This document shows positions 55,200-64,000 of a stretch of DNA of 64,000 nt, piece after piece. Numbering within the stretch: the stretch's first letter is position 1; each line of letters opens with the position of its first letter. The notes beneath the pieces were generated by a model. It did no database searches, was not told the DNA's origin, and saw only the letters and a program-made list of their open reading frames with translations. This DNA comes from Cercophora sp. LCS_1 (lineage: Eukaryota; Ascomycota; Sordariomycetes; Sordariales; Lasiosphaeriaceae): assembly GCA_036250225.1 (NCBI GenBank), contig JAPZLL010000016.1, positions 372,001 to 436,000 of the forward strand, given 5' to 3'. The position numbers were made by a program, and so were the translations under genes.

Positions 55200-56035
55200 T
55201 CAGATACGCTAGGTTGTATATAATGTATGACTAGGATGACAAACGAGTTTGATGGATATGATGAAAACGCTGGTGTATTCTATTACTATCGGCAGTGTAT
55301 CTGAAATGGCCACTTCCATGTACTGCAGAGCCATGTGTGCGTCCCCATTGGATCCCATATCGAACCAAGAATGGCAACCCCTTACCTAGGTAGTGTTCAA
55401 GATTGCGTCTGGGCTCTTTGTGAACTGAGAGGATAGGGCTGTTTGGCAGCAACTGGCTCTCGTCGGGAGTTCTCAACAGAAAACACAAATCAACTTGAGG
55501 CAAGAAAGAGTTATCAATCCCCCAAAATGACGCCGAGCGCCACTCCCAATCAGCTGTGGAACGTAAGGCCGTCCCTGGGAGCTGAACCAAACGGCGAATA
55601 CGATTCTACCTGGTGCACTCGGACCCCGATAGTTCCCTTGTAAGACTCTCCGAAAGGTGAACAGCTTGTGTTCGACTCCCCTCCTTTTTGGTATTTTTGG
55701 GCTTTTTTCCTTCACTCAATATCTAATTCTTGAATATAAACTAAGAGATAGAAGCAACCGTAACATCAAGTCTAGATATGCATCGTTATTTCACGTAAAT
55801 TAGGACTCCTTCTCGATATATTAGGGGGTAGCTTGCTGCTGTGGGTGGGATAGAGGTCAGGTCGCCCCTTCCTCAAGCATCTTGAGCCCTACCCACCTTC
55901 CGTTCCAACAGCTTTGAACGTTTCATTGTGACCCAAGAGCGTTTATTCCAATACGTTTATTCTAAATATTCTAGAGCTGTACTCTTTGAATCGGATTCTT
56001 CTTCTTGCGACTGTGCCCCTGGCTGATCCTCAGTG
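55200..56035. other. Intergenic with an AT-rich segment
   Basis: No gene recognised. A notably AT-rich stretch at about 55690-55830 (poly-T then TATAAACTAAGA) stands out. A GTGTTCGACTCCCC followed by T-rich DNA at about 55665-55690 mimics a tRNA 3' end but does not form one (see rejected). It could be a decayed repeat edge. Confidence 0.4.
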
Positions 56036-57360
56036 ATGTCTCCTGGTCCTAACGATGCGCGCGGCGCGATCCCGGAACCATTTCCTCTGAATCCTCCAGT
56101 TCGCACGTACGGAAGGAAGAGGACAACCATTCAGGCAAACATACTTCCAATCCTGCGGGAAAATCCTACAGCCAGGGTGGCCAGGAACATCAACGTCCGG
56201 ATTCCGGTACAGGTAAAGTCGCCACAGTGTAGAAAGAAGTCTGGGACAACTGGGCTAATACGGTATATCAGCGGCAGAAATCTTTGCTTACAGAAAGCAA
56301 TGTTTCCAATGCTGAAGCAGACGATTCAACACAAAGGGTTGACAACTGGCTGGCCAATGAAGGGGGGGCAGACCTCCTGGAGCCATGTGACGACTATGAA
56401 CCACCAGAGTTCTCATACGAGACCAGGGCCCCCCACAGCAGCGATGATGAAGAGGAGGAAGAGGGCGCAAGGTCCCACATCACCCCTCCAGCTTCTCTCA
56501 CAAGCCTGGAAAAGAAGCATCTATCCAAATCGCCTCAGTACCGCGCCAAGAGCATCAAGCGACGTCCATACCTCATCATCCGTGAAAGCTATCCTCCCAG
56601 AGGCTATAAGAAGCTGAAGCCAAGACCCGACCCCGGAAAGACGGAAGTAGGGGGGAAGAGGCGGCTGGATGATGGCTTTTCGGAGGGTGAGGCCAAAGCA
56701 AGTGGCCTGTTCAAAGTAATGAAGAAGAGGAAGCTGCCGCCCCCAGTTGATCAGACGTTTGGGACACTGGAGATGACGCAGTCGACACAGGGAGCACAAG
56801 CTAGGCTACCAAAACAACGAACTCGACGGTCAGAGGATATTTCATTCGACCTCCCAAAAGGAAAGATCCACAGTTCGGGACACAGGAACTCGAGTGTCGA
56901 CAAACGCGATCAGCGAGCAACACCGAAGCCCCGCGGGGCACCCGTCGCGGGAGCAGTTCACTTTACCCACTTAACCCCTGAGCCGGCCACTGTGGTAGAG
57001 GAGGCACCCAAGGTCCCTCAGGCAGATGCAAGAAGGGAAAAAACCCAGGCCATGGCGAGAGAATCGAACACGGATGGGGGCAGGGCTTCGGTAAACCGAG
57101 ACTCAACAGAGCTCGACTTCAACGCAATTCTCGGTGACGATGTAATTCCGAGTAATGAAGTTCCCTCAACGATTCCGACCAGCGGACAAACGACACTGGT
57201 AGCTAGCCCAAACAGTACCAACAGAACTGTCGTTTTGGGGACATCACCTAGCAGATCAAGATCAAACTCGATGCAACCATCACCTTCAGTTTGGTATGGC
57301 GTTGTTGACGCGGGCGTTCAAACCACCCAGCGCTTATTTCAAAGGGTGAGGACCATGTAG
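56036..57360 (+). CDS. Unrecognised, mostly disordered nuclear-like protein
   Basis: Exons 56036-56212 and 56272-57360 give 421 residues; function unknown. The N-terminus has a compact basic motif PVRTYGRKRTTIQANILPIL, which is the best-conserved-looking part. The rest is low complexity: acidic DDYEPPEF and SSDDEEEEEGARS, basic RAKSIKRRPYLIIRESYPPR and VMKKRKLPPP (a possible bipartite nuclear signal), and Ser/Pro/Thr-rich tails ending WYGVVDAGVQTTQRLFQRVRT. No catalytic motif, zinc site, membrane segment or coiled coil is evident. The intron (59 nt, CAG/GTAAAG) has an in-phase join. Start chosen at the ATG of the open frame; a GTG one codon earlier is ignored. Confidence 0.72.
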
Positions 57361-57637
57361 GCCCGGGGTTCAGGGTGTGGGCTGGGTCAAGCTGTTGGAG
57401 GAGCTTATGGTTGCGAACAATTTTGTTGCGGATACTATTTTGCCAAGGCTGGCGCCCCCTTTTTGCCGTGGAGAGAGAGCAATGGATTTGTCAACAAACG
57501 GTAATGTCTCGTTACAACGCTGCGCATATTCACATTTTGTCTGCAAATATCATCTGGTATGAAGTCCCACCGAAACGCCCCAAAAAGATACCCAAACCCT
57601 GCCGTCCAAACCGAGTATTTTATACACATAGCCCTCC

Positions 57638-58877
57638 TCACTTCGAGCCCTTGCCCTTCGCCTCGGTCTCGCCAAGCTCCCGTATGAACACCTTTGTCCT
57701 ACCTTCGCCGCTGTAGTCTTCCATACCAGTCTCGAAGCCAGGTGACACACCAATAGCGAGATACTTGCCATCCTTGGAAAATGTCAAGGCGGCCACGCTA
57801 TCAGGGTAGTTCTGATACTGCCTCATCCTGCGCTTGGCCTCAGCATCCCACAAAGCAATGGTGCCATCACCACCGCCAGAGGCAAATGTGCCGTACTTGG
57901 GGTGAAAGGCCAGCGCATTGACCGGATACACAACATCACCGCCGCCCTCCTCCTCGGGGGCCGCCTGCCTGTGGCACTTGAAAGCGTATTTGCGCGCTTG
58001 TGACTCGGCAGTGTCCTCGAACCACTCCACAGCGACACGACCTTCGATACTGGAGGTGGCATAGCCCGCGTCGTTGGGCATGCAGGCGACGGCACGAGTG
58101 AGGAATTTGAGGGACGATTCGCGTTGCTGCCACGGCTGGATCGATGACGCCGGTGCGCCGGATGCGAGCGTAGATGCAATCGAGGGGAGATCGTAGATGT
58201 GGACGAGGCGGGCCGTCATGGCAACGACAACTTTGGACGGTGAGGCGGCCATGGCATGGGGCTTTCCCGGGAGGTTGATAGTAAGGGGTGGTTGCGAAGG
58301 GGACGCGAGGTTGTGGATGTGAAGGGTGCTGTCCCATGAGGCAGAGACGAGAATGGCTGCGCGAAGTGTTAGCTGGAGTGGCACTGAACTGAGGGCTGGA
58401 AGGAGCTGTGGCGCACAGTGTTCTGGGCTGTAGACGACACAGCGAGCGGCATCGGAGTGTTTGCTGAGAACGGCCTGCTCGCCGGTTGCGAGGTTGAGTC
58501 TGTACGTTGTCAGCCGGCGTGAACTTTACTTCCTCTCTCCCCAAAAGTGGGATTAATTGTACCTTGATACCTGGCGATCCAATCCCGCGGTGAAGGCCTC
58601 GTCCTTGTTCGCGCCGAAACATACATCCAGCACGGGCGCGCGATGCTCATAGGTTTTGACTAAGGTCGCGTCATCGGTGCCGTTCGCAATCTCGTAGAGA
58701 TATACGTTCTTGTCCCATGAGGAGACGAGGAGTCGGTTCGGGGCGTCCGGGGCAAAGACGAGCGCCGACACGGCGTCGTTTGGCGGTTGCGCCACCTCGA
58801 ATTGTGCTGCTGTGATTACCTGTTAGTCCAGAGGAACATGGGATTCGCGGAGAGATGTGGGTTGTACCTGGAGCCAT
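57638..58877 (-). CDS. bub3: Bub3 spindle-checkpoint WD40 protein
   Basis: Binds phosphorylated MELT repeats of Spc105/Knl1 and recruits Bub1/Mad3 to kinetochores. Exons (minus strand) 58868-58877, 58563-58806, 58417-58499 and 57638-58356 give 351 residues, the family length. The first exon is only 10 nt (ATG GCT CCA G); the join gives MAPAQFEVAQPPNDAVSALV, the conserved opening, whereas the frame of exon 2 on its own lacks an ATG. WD40 features: LLVSSWDKNVYLYEI; LDVCFGANKDEAFTAGLDRQ; ILVSASWDSTLHIHN; SSLKFLTRAVACMPNDAGYA; and YPVNALAFHPKYGTFASGGG with DGTIALWDAEAKRRMRQY. The conserved Trp-His-type peptide-binding surface is plausible. C-terminus YLAIGVSPGFETGME is typical. Confidence 0.94.
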
Positions 58878-59218
58878 TGCAACTTCTCTGGAGTGGTGTA
58901 GTTAGAAGTGAGGGTGAAGATGGCGGCAGAGGGGGGGAGGAGCCTGGCTTGTCTAGGGCAAACATGCAAATGCGACCGAAGCTTGGGGGTGTAAACAAGG
59001 GTCGGTTTCTTGCCGCCTCTCACCGCTAATTTTTCCCCTTGCCGATAACCCCACGCTGGGGCGTCGTCCCGGCTCTTGTTCCATGGTGGGGCAACTGAAA
59101 GCAACACACCTTCGACAAAGCATCGACGGCATTCCACCAACACTTCTACTTTGAGAAGCTTAGGCAGTAAATTTCAGCGATACAGATACTTACATATTCG
59201 AAGCTCTCGCTTGTCACA
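58878..59218. promoter_or_regulatory. Divergent promoter, bub3 and gpn2
   Basis: 341 bp between two start codons of genes read in opposite directions; any promoter must be shared or overlapping. No specific factor site is claimed. Confidence 0.5.
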
Positions 59219-60362
59219 ATGCCTTTTGGACAGCTTGTCCTGGGAAGCCCAGGCGCTGGCAAAAGTACATATTGCGATGGCAGTACGTGGCATTGGATTC
59301 GTTTGTAGTCGCGCCGCCTCGTCGCTGACGTTGTGTGCTCATAGTGCACCAGTTCATGGCGGCAATCGGGCGGCAATGCTCCGTCGTCAACCTAGATCCC
59401 GCAAACGACCAGACCAACTATCCCTGCGCGCTCGACATTCGGGATCTTGTCACGCTCGAGGAGATCATGTCTGACGACAGGTTAGGGCCGAACGGCGGCG
59501 TCTTGTATGCCTTGGAAGAGCTGGAGAACAACATGGAATGGTTGGAAAACGGGCTGAAGGAGCTGGGGGATGATTACTTGCTCTTCGATTGCCCCGGTCA
59601 AGTGGAGCTCTATACCCACCACAACTCCTTGCGCAACATCTTCTACAGGTTACAGAAGTTGGGATACAGGGTTCGAGGTTCGCCTCCGCCATCTACCGTG
59701 CTTGGCTAACATGTACCCAGCTGGTCGCAGTCCACCTCTCCGACTGCTTCTGTCTGACTCAGCCCTCCCTCTACATCTCCAACGTTATGCTTGCGCTTCG
59801 AGCCATGCTCCAGATGGACCTCCCCCATATCAACGTCTTGACCAAAATCGACAGAATCTCCGACTATGATCCATTGCCCTTCAATCTCGACTATTACACC
59901 GAAGTTCAGGACCTCAATTACTTGATGTCGTCGCTGGAGGCCGAATCGCCGGCAATGCGGAGCGGGAAGTTCACCGGACTGAACCAAGCGATTGCAAATC
60001 TCGTCGAACAGTTTGGGCTGGTAAGCTTCGAGGTCTTGGCGGTCGAGAACAAGAAGAGTATGATGCATTTGCTTCGCGTTATCGACCGAGCCGGAGGGTA
60101 TGCCTTCGGTACCGCGGAAGGCGCAAACGACACGATTTGGCAAGTGGCGATGCGCAACGAGGGTTCGTTGCTGGATGTTCAAGACATTCAGGAGCGGTGG
60201 ATCGATAGCAAGGAGGCGTATGATGAGGCGGAGCGGCGAGAGGAAGAGGAGCAAGAAAAGCTCCGCATGGCCCAAGCAGAAGCTGCGGCAGAGGCGGGTG
60301 GCCTCGAAGGGATACCCCAAACCATGCCAGAATCCGGCATCAAGGTAGTTCGTAAGAAATGA
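59219..60362 (+). CDS. gpn2: Gpn2-type GPN-loop GTPase
   Basis: GPN-loop GTPase needed for RNA polymerase II (and III) assembly and nuclear import. Exons 59219-59282, 59345-59670 and 59721-60362 give 343 residues. P-loop GSPGAGKST at 9-17; switch regions VNLDPANDQ and FDCPGQVELYTHH; the family-defining Gly-Pro-Asn insertion DDRLGPNGGVLYALEELENN; and the NKxD-like motif NVLTKIDRISDY. The last ~50 residues are a charged helix (AERREEEEQEKLRMAQAEAA). Intron 2 uses an AGG/GTTCGA donor, a weak but readable site giving YR|LVAVHL as conserved. The stop is 11 bp from the facing pop5 stop. Confidence 0.94.
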
Positions 60363-60373
60363 TGGGCTACCCA

Positions 60374-60985
60374 TCAACCATCCTCCGACATTGGGTCGTC
60401 CTCAAGAGCCGCGTCGTCGTCTGCGGCCATGGCCATCTTACGAGCCTCATCGTTGGACCGTAAAAGGGCGTCGAGGGCAGCTGAGGATGACCGACCAGCC
60501 AACTCATCTTTTGCAGCGAGGACAAACATCCGAGCCCGTCGCACTGCTTCCTCTTCCACTTTGCGGATAGTGCCACTGACGCGCACAACACGGAAAATAC
60601 AAGGTCGCCCGTCTTTGACCGGCACACTGTTGAGGAAAGAGAGTGCAGCCCAAACAAGACGATAATGAGAGCGCGATATCCTCAAGATGAAAGTGGATGT
60701 CGCTTGAGAGAGATATTTGACTGTGACCATTTTCAGAGCAATCTCATCAATGAAGACTGTGGATGGCTTACCCTGGAGGCTACGGTCAACAGCACCAGAT
60801 CCACAATCACCGTAGAGTGTGTTGACCTGCGCGCGGATGGCCTTCAGCAGGTGTTGGGGTCTGAGCTCGGCAGTGGTCGGCTGGTTATAGAGCAACAAGT
60901 CCGAGACGGGGCCTTTTGATTGACTGGGGAGAACATCGGGATAGACGATGTTCACCAGCATGTAGCGATCTTTTAGGCGAACCAT
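60374..60985 (-). CDS. pop5: Pop5 subunit of RNase P / RNase MRP
   Basis: Protein subunit of RNase P (tRNA 5' maturation) and RNase MRP (rRNA processing). Exons (minus strand) 60772-60985 and 60374-60720 give 186 residues. The opening MVRLKDRYMLVNIVYPD is characteristic, followed by LLLYNQPTTAELRPQHLLKA, YGDCGSGAVDRSLQ and VKYLSQATSTFILRISRSHY, then RLVWAALSFLNSV and CIFRVVRVSGTIRKVEEEAV. The 51-nt intron 60721-60771 (GTAAGC...CACAG on the coding strand) is in frame with no stop; removing it brings the sequence into the family (SLQ|VKYLSQAT). The acidic C-terminus (DDDAALEDDPMSEDG) is variable in fungi. Confidence 0.9.
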   Translation of the reverse strand: MVRLKDRYMLVNIVYPDVLPSQSKGPVSDLLLYNQPTTAELRPQHLLKAIRAQVNTLYGDCGSGAVDRSLQGKPSTVFIDEIALKMVTVKYLSQATSTFILRISRSHYRLVWAALSFLNSVPVKDGRPCIFRVVRVSGTIRKVEEEAVRRARMFVLAAKDELAGRSSSAALDALLRSNDEARKMAMAADDDAALEDDPMSEDG

Positions 60986-61465
60986 GTTGAGGTGTTCTGT
61001 GTGTGTTGACTTGAGCGATGAACAGAGCACGGTTCTCGAGGAAAAGTTTGGAGCTTGATGAGAGGTTGTAATTTACAGTTTGCTCATGCACGGATTCTGT
61101 ATCAATACGCGATTGTGACCCACTCTTGCATCGGCCGTGATATTGCACTCGATGCTTGTGTCCGGGGTGAGTATTCTCAATGAAATACGATAGGAAACGT
61201 GTAGGTCATAGCTTAAAAAGGTACCAAGCAGCATAGACACCCAGGTTTGGGTTTCCTTTCACAGCGACTGTCTTTCCTCAGAATGCTGCACTGGAACTTG
61301 ATGGATCCAGTGCCCCGCGGCCGATCCCGCCCGCCATCCAAGCCAAACACCGGCCCCACCCTCCCGCATCGCCGGGGACTTGGTGAGCAACGGGATACGG
61401 AGTATCTCAAAGAACCTCAAGTTTGAGGGAATCATCTGTGTTACTGAAACTACAGGTGGTATACA
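60986..61465. promoter_or_regulatory. Divergent promoter region, pop5 and the Moco gene
   Basis: 480 bp between two start codons. No other gene recognised. Confidence 0.5.
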
Positions 61466-63505
61466 ATGTCATCCAAACCGGCACTCAAAGCGGCCGTCCT
61501 GGTTGTTTCAACTACAGCGGCCCAGGACCCATCGACGGACGCTGCCGGCACCGCGCTTCGTGACGTCTTCAGCCAAGACGGGGGAGACCAATGGACCGTC
61601 GCTGAGATCAAGATCGTGAGTGACGATGTGCTCCAGATTCAGCAGCAAATCGTGTCATGGACGGACGGCGTCGACGCTGTGAACCTGATCGTCACCACCG
61701 GCGGCACTGGCTTTGCCGTGGCCGACCACACCCCTGAGGCCGTCCTACCTCTGCTGCACCGGCAAGCCCCCGGGATCGTCCACGGAATGCTGTCCGCCTC
61801 TCTGACCGTCACGCCCTTTGCCATGATGTCCCGGCCGGTTGCTGGCGTCCGACACAAAACAGTCATTATCACACTCCCCGGCTCACCCAAGGGGGCGCGA
61901 GAAAACCTGCAAGCCGTCATCAAGATGCTACCCCACGCCTGTCTTCAATCGGCCGGCGCCAACTCCCGGGCCCTACACTCCGGGGGCGTCAAGAAGCTAG
62001 AGCAAGAAGCCGGCGTCCGTCCGGACAACAATAACGACAACAGCAATACCGCAGGCCACAGTCACAACCATCACCACCACCACCATCACAGCCACGGGCG
62101 CGGGCACGGTCACAACCACGGCGACCTCGTCCGTCACACCAAGCCAAGCGAAAACCCCCTTTCCAACGACCCCAGTCTCGGCCCAAGCCGCCGCCACCGC
62201 GAATCACCCTACCCGATGCACAGCGTTGACGACGCCCTGTCCCTCATCGCGCAGCACACCCCCTCCCCGCAAACCACCACCGCCAAAGCCAACAGCGGCC
62301 TCGTCGGCTCCATCCTAGCCTCAGACGTAACGGCGAGGGAAAACGTCCCCGCCTTCCGCGCGAGCATCGTAGACGGCTACGCCGTCGTCGTCCCTCCGTC
62401 AGGCAACCTCAAGGGCGTGTTCCCCGTGACCACCATCTCCCACGCCTCACCCGCTGATCCCAGCACCCCGACCCTCCAAGAGAGCCAGATCGCGCGTATC
62501 ACCACGGGCGCGCCGCTTCCCCCGGGTGCTACCTCGGTGATCATGGTTGAGGATACAATTCTTGCGTCCAAGACGGATGACGGCAAGGAGGAAAAAGAAG
62601 TCGAGATCCTCGCCGATAACGTCCGCGAGGGGGAAAATATCCGTGAGGTGGGCAGCGATATCAAAGCCGGAACACGGATCCTCCAAAAGGGCGACCAGGT
62701 GTCCGCCGTGGGCGGGGAAATCGGACTTCTTGCTGCTGTAGGGGTGGGTGAGGTGGAGGTGTACCGACGACCGGTCGTGGGTGTTCTCTCTACGGGTGAT
62801 GAAATTGTAGAACACGATCGGCCCGGCGACCTGAGACTGGGCGAGGTGCGGGATACGAACCGGCCGACGTTGATCTCAGCGGCCAGGGGCTGGGGATATG
62901 AGGTTGTGGATTTGGGGATTGCGAGTGATAAGGCCGGATCTTTGGAGGAGGTGCTACGGCAGGCGTTGAGGCAGGTGGACTTGGTGATCACGACGGGAGG
63001 TGTGTCTATGGGAGAGCTGGATCTGTTGAAGCCAACGATTGAGAGGGCCCTGGGCGGGACGATTCACTTTGGGCGGGTGGCGATGAAGCCCGGTAAGCCG
63101 ACGACGTTTGCGACGGTGCCGGTCAAGGATAACGATGGGAAGCGAGTCGACAAGGTGATTTTCTCGTTGCCAGGGAATCCGGCGTCGGCTTTGGTAACCT
63201 TCCACTTGTTTGTGCTGCCATCGCTGCATCAGATGTCGGGAGTTGAACCGTCGGGACTGACGAAAGTTCCTGTGGTCTTGGGGCATGATTTCCCTCTGGA
63301 CAAGTCGAGGCCCGAGTATCATCGGGCGATTGTTACTGTGACTAAAGACGGGACTCTGTCTGCACTCAGCACGGGAGGACAGAGAAGCTCGACGGTTGGC
63401 AGTATGAAGGGGGCAAATGCCCTGCTGTGTATGCCGAGCGGGCTAGAACCAATGCGCAAGGGTTCCAAGGTGGATGCACTGTTGATGGGGAATGTACGGA
63501 CATGA
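61466..63505 (+). CDS. nit-9: Gephyrin-like Moco biosynthesis protein (MogA-MoeA fusion)
   Basis: Catalyses the last steps of molybdenum cofactor synthesis: adenylylation of molybdopterin (MogA-like G domain) and molybdate insertion (MoeA-like E domain). Single exon, 679 residues; called nit-9 in Neurospora and cnxE in Aspergillus. The G domain (~1-170) has VNLIVTTGGTGFAVADHTPE, MSRPVAGVRHKTVIITLPGS and PKGARENLQAVIKML. A linker of ~60 residues carries a striking His cluster (about residues 198-219, HNHHHHHHHSHGRGHGHNHGD). The E domain (~250-679) shows PAFRASIVDGYAVV, the TGA/GD substrate motif VGVLSTGDEIVEHD, DLVITTGGVSMGELDLLKP, MKPGKPTTFATVP and SLPGNPASALVTFHLF. Required for nitrate reductase and other Mo enzymes. 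Confidence 0.95.
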   Translation: MSSKPALKAAVLVVSTTAAQDPSTDAAGTALRDVFSQDGGDQWTVAEIKIVSDDVLQIQQQIVSWTDGVDAVNLIVTTGGTGFAVADHTPEAVLPLLHRQAPGIVHGMLSASLTVTPFAMMSRPVAGVRHKTVIITLPGSPKGARENLQAVIKMLPHACLQSAGANSRALHSGGVKKLEQEAGVRPDNNNDNSNTAGHSHNHHHHHHHSHGRGHGHNHGDLVRHTKPSENPLSNDPSLGPSRRHRESPYPMHSVDDALSLIAQHTPSPQTTTAKANSGLVGSILASDVTARENVPAFRASIVDGYAVVVPPSGNLKGVFPVTTISHASPADPSTPTLQESQIARITTGAPLPPGATSVIMVEDTILASKTDDGKEEKEVEILADNVREGENIREVGSDIKAGTRILQKGDQVSAVGGEIGLLAAVGVGEVEVYRRPVVGVLSTGDEIVEHDRPGDLRLGEVRDTNRPTLISAARGWGYEVVDLGIASDKAGSLEEVLRQALRQVDLVITTGGVSMGELDLLKPTIERALGGTIHFGRVAMKPGKPTTFATVPVKDNDGKRVDKVIFSLPGNPASALVTFHLFVLPSLHQMSGVEPSGLTKVPVVLGHDFPLDKSRPEYHRAIVTVTKDGTLSALSTGGQRSSTVGSMKGANALLCMPSGLEPMRKGSKVDALLMGNVRT

Positions 63506-63745
63506 AAGTCGAGTCAATGTGACGGATAGGATGATCTAGACCGAATCATGACCTCCTTTCCTTAGGCTCCTTTGTACAGATAAAGCGTCTACACGTTGAG
63601 AGATATGCTGACCATCCCAATGACCATCCCTAGCCCTTCTTCCATAAACGCCGATGACAATGAAGCTACGCAGACACGCTCCGCTTCGCAGAGCTATTCG
63701 AACACAGGTAACAGAGGACATATTTGTGTGTGCCGATTAGCGCCA

Positions 63746-64000
63746 TTATTTTTGGCCGAATTCGGAGGCCTTGCCGGAGACAAGCAGGCCAATAATCAAA
63801 CCGAAGAGTCCAAGAACAGAGCTGAAGATTTCAATAACGAGAATCTTGACGAAGCTGAGTCAGGGTAGTTAGCCAGCGTTTTTCAGGGCTGCAAATTGTC
63901 ATGACGTACAGAGTGGGATCAGCCGCATCCGCCAGAGCGGCACCGCTACCGTTGATGCCAACGGCAACACCGCAAACCAGATTACACATGCCGACGGTGA
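63746..64000 (-). CDS. vma16: V-ATPase proteolipid subunit c'' (Vma16), partial
   Basis: Proton-translocating ring subunit of the vacuolar ATPase. Only the C-terminal 66 codons lie in the window, as exons 63910-64000 (continues past the right edge) and 63746-63854, separated by a 55-nt intron with GTACGT...CTAAC...CTCAG. Visible sequence: VGMCNLVCGVAVGINGSGAA, LADAADPTLFVKILVIEIFS and SVLGLFGLIIGLLVSGKASEFGQK. The Glu in VIEIFSSVLGLFG is the conserved proton-carrying carboxylate region, and the C-terminus is of the c'' rather than the c type. The 5' part cannot be judged. Confidence 0.93.

Noticed and set aside
55660..55690. tRNA-like 3' end (GTGTTCGACTCCCC then T-rich DNA)
   Set aside because: The T-stem does not pair (TTGTG against CCCCT), and no matching acceptor 5' strand or A-box lies about 70 bases upstream.
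34727..63745. A secondary-metabolite or defence gene cluster
   Set aside because: No PKS, NRPS, terpene synthase, P450 group, NLR or transposon was seen; all recognised genes are housekeeping or single regulators.

Overview
The window is nuclear DNA of a filamentous ascomycete, most likely in the Sordariomycetes/Sordariales (Neurospora and Chaetomium relatives). The evidence is the many short introns (about 50-90 nt) with GTRNGT donors and CTAAC/CTRAC branch sites, the ORF composition, and the gene content: an arg-2 leader peptide, a two-finger SRE iron regulator, a gephyrin-type Moco enzyme and a fungal C2H2/fungal_trans regulator. It carries 26 protein-coding genes with complete predicted coding regions, one partial gene at the right edge, and one conserved regulatory uORF. 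I saw no rRNA, supportable tRNA, CRISPR array, intact transposon or obvious RIP-mutated repeat. Gene models were built by hand from splice signals and reading-frame continuity. No transcript data or database search was available.

Layout. 1-2818: long pyrimidine-rich leader. 2819-6045 (+): C2H2/fungal_trans regulator. 7245-9145 (+): F-box protein in seven exons. 9511-10162 (-): hotdog thioesterase. 10972-13154 (+): 14-TM-type MFS (vacuolar amino-acid/drug class). 13362-15779 (-): Cdc5/Cef1. 16300-18086 (+): Bre2/Ash2 SPRY subunit of COMPASS. 18364-19563 (-): unrecognised tail-anchored-like protein. 20270-21241 (-): Nse1. 23022-24514 (+): seven-TM receptor-like protein. 25403-28033 (-): Tah18 diflavin reductase. 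30824-32282 (+): two-RRM/RGG protein. 33435-34726 (+): ArfGAP. 35461-36387 (+): ETF-beta. 37139-38934 (+): arg-2 with its arginine attenuator peptide uORF. 39819-41618 (-): SAP/Acinus-like protein. 42559-43888 (+): unknown. 45801-47534 (+): SRE. 48649-49537 (+): Tvp15. 50105-51033 (+): Bcp1. 51142-52037 (-): chorismate mutase. 53021-55199 (+): Mdv1. 56036-57360 (+): unknown disordered protein. 57638-58877 (-): Bub3. 59219-60362 (+): Gpn2. 60374-60985 (-): Pop5. 61466-63505 (+): gephyrin-like nit-9/cnxE. 63746-64000 (-): V-ATPase c'' (Vma16), 5' end outside the window.

The content is ordinary housekeeping and regulation, not an accessory island or biosynthetic cluster. Three themes stand out. 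First, amino-acid control: arg-2 carries the arginine attenuator peptide split over three exons, one only 13 nt, so the sensor is made only after two splicing events; a perfect Gcn4/CPC1-type site lies in one of those leader introns. Second, iron: SRE has a perfect match to its own published consensus in its upstream region, and Tah18 belongs to the cytosolic Fe-S assembly path. Third, gene structure: several introns are multiples of three and lack stops (so retention would be silent in frame), and there are several micro-exons. The Bub3-Gpn2-Pop5-nit-9 block is very compact, with only 11 bp between the facing Gpn2 and Pop5 stop codons.
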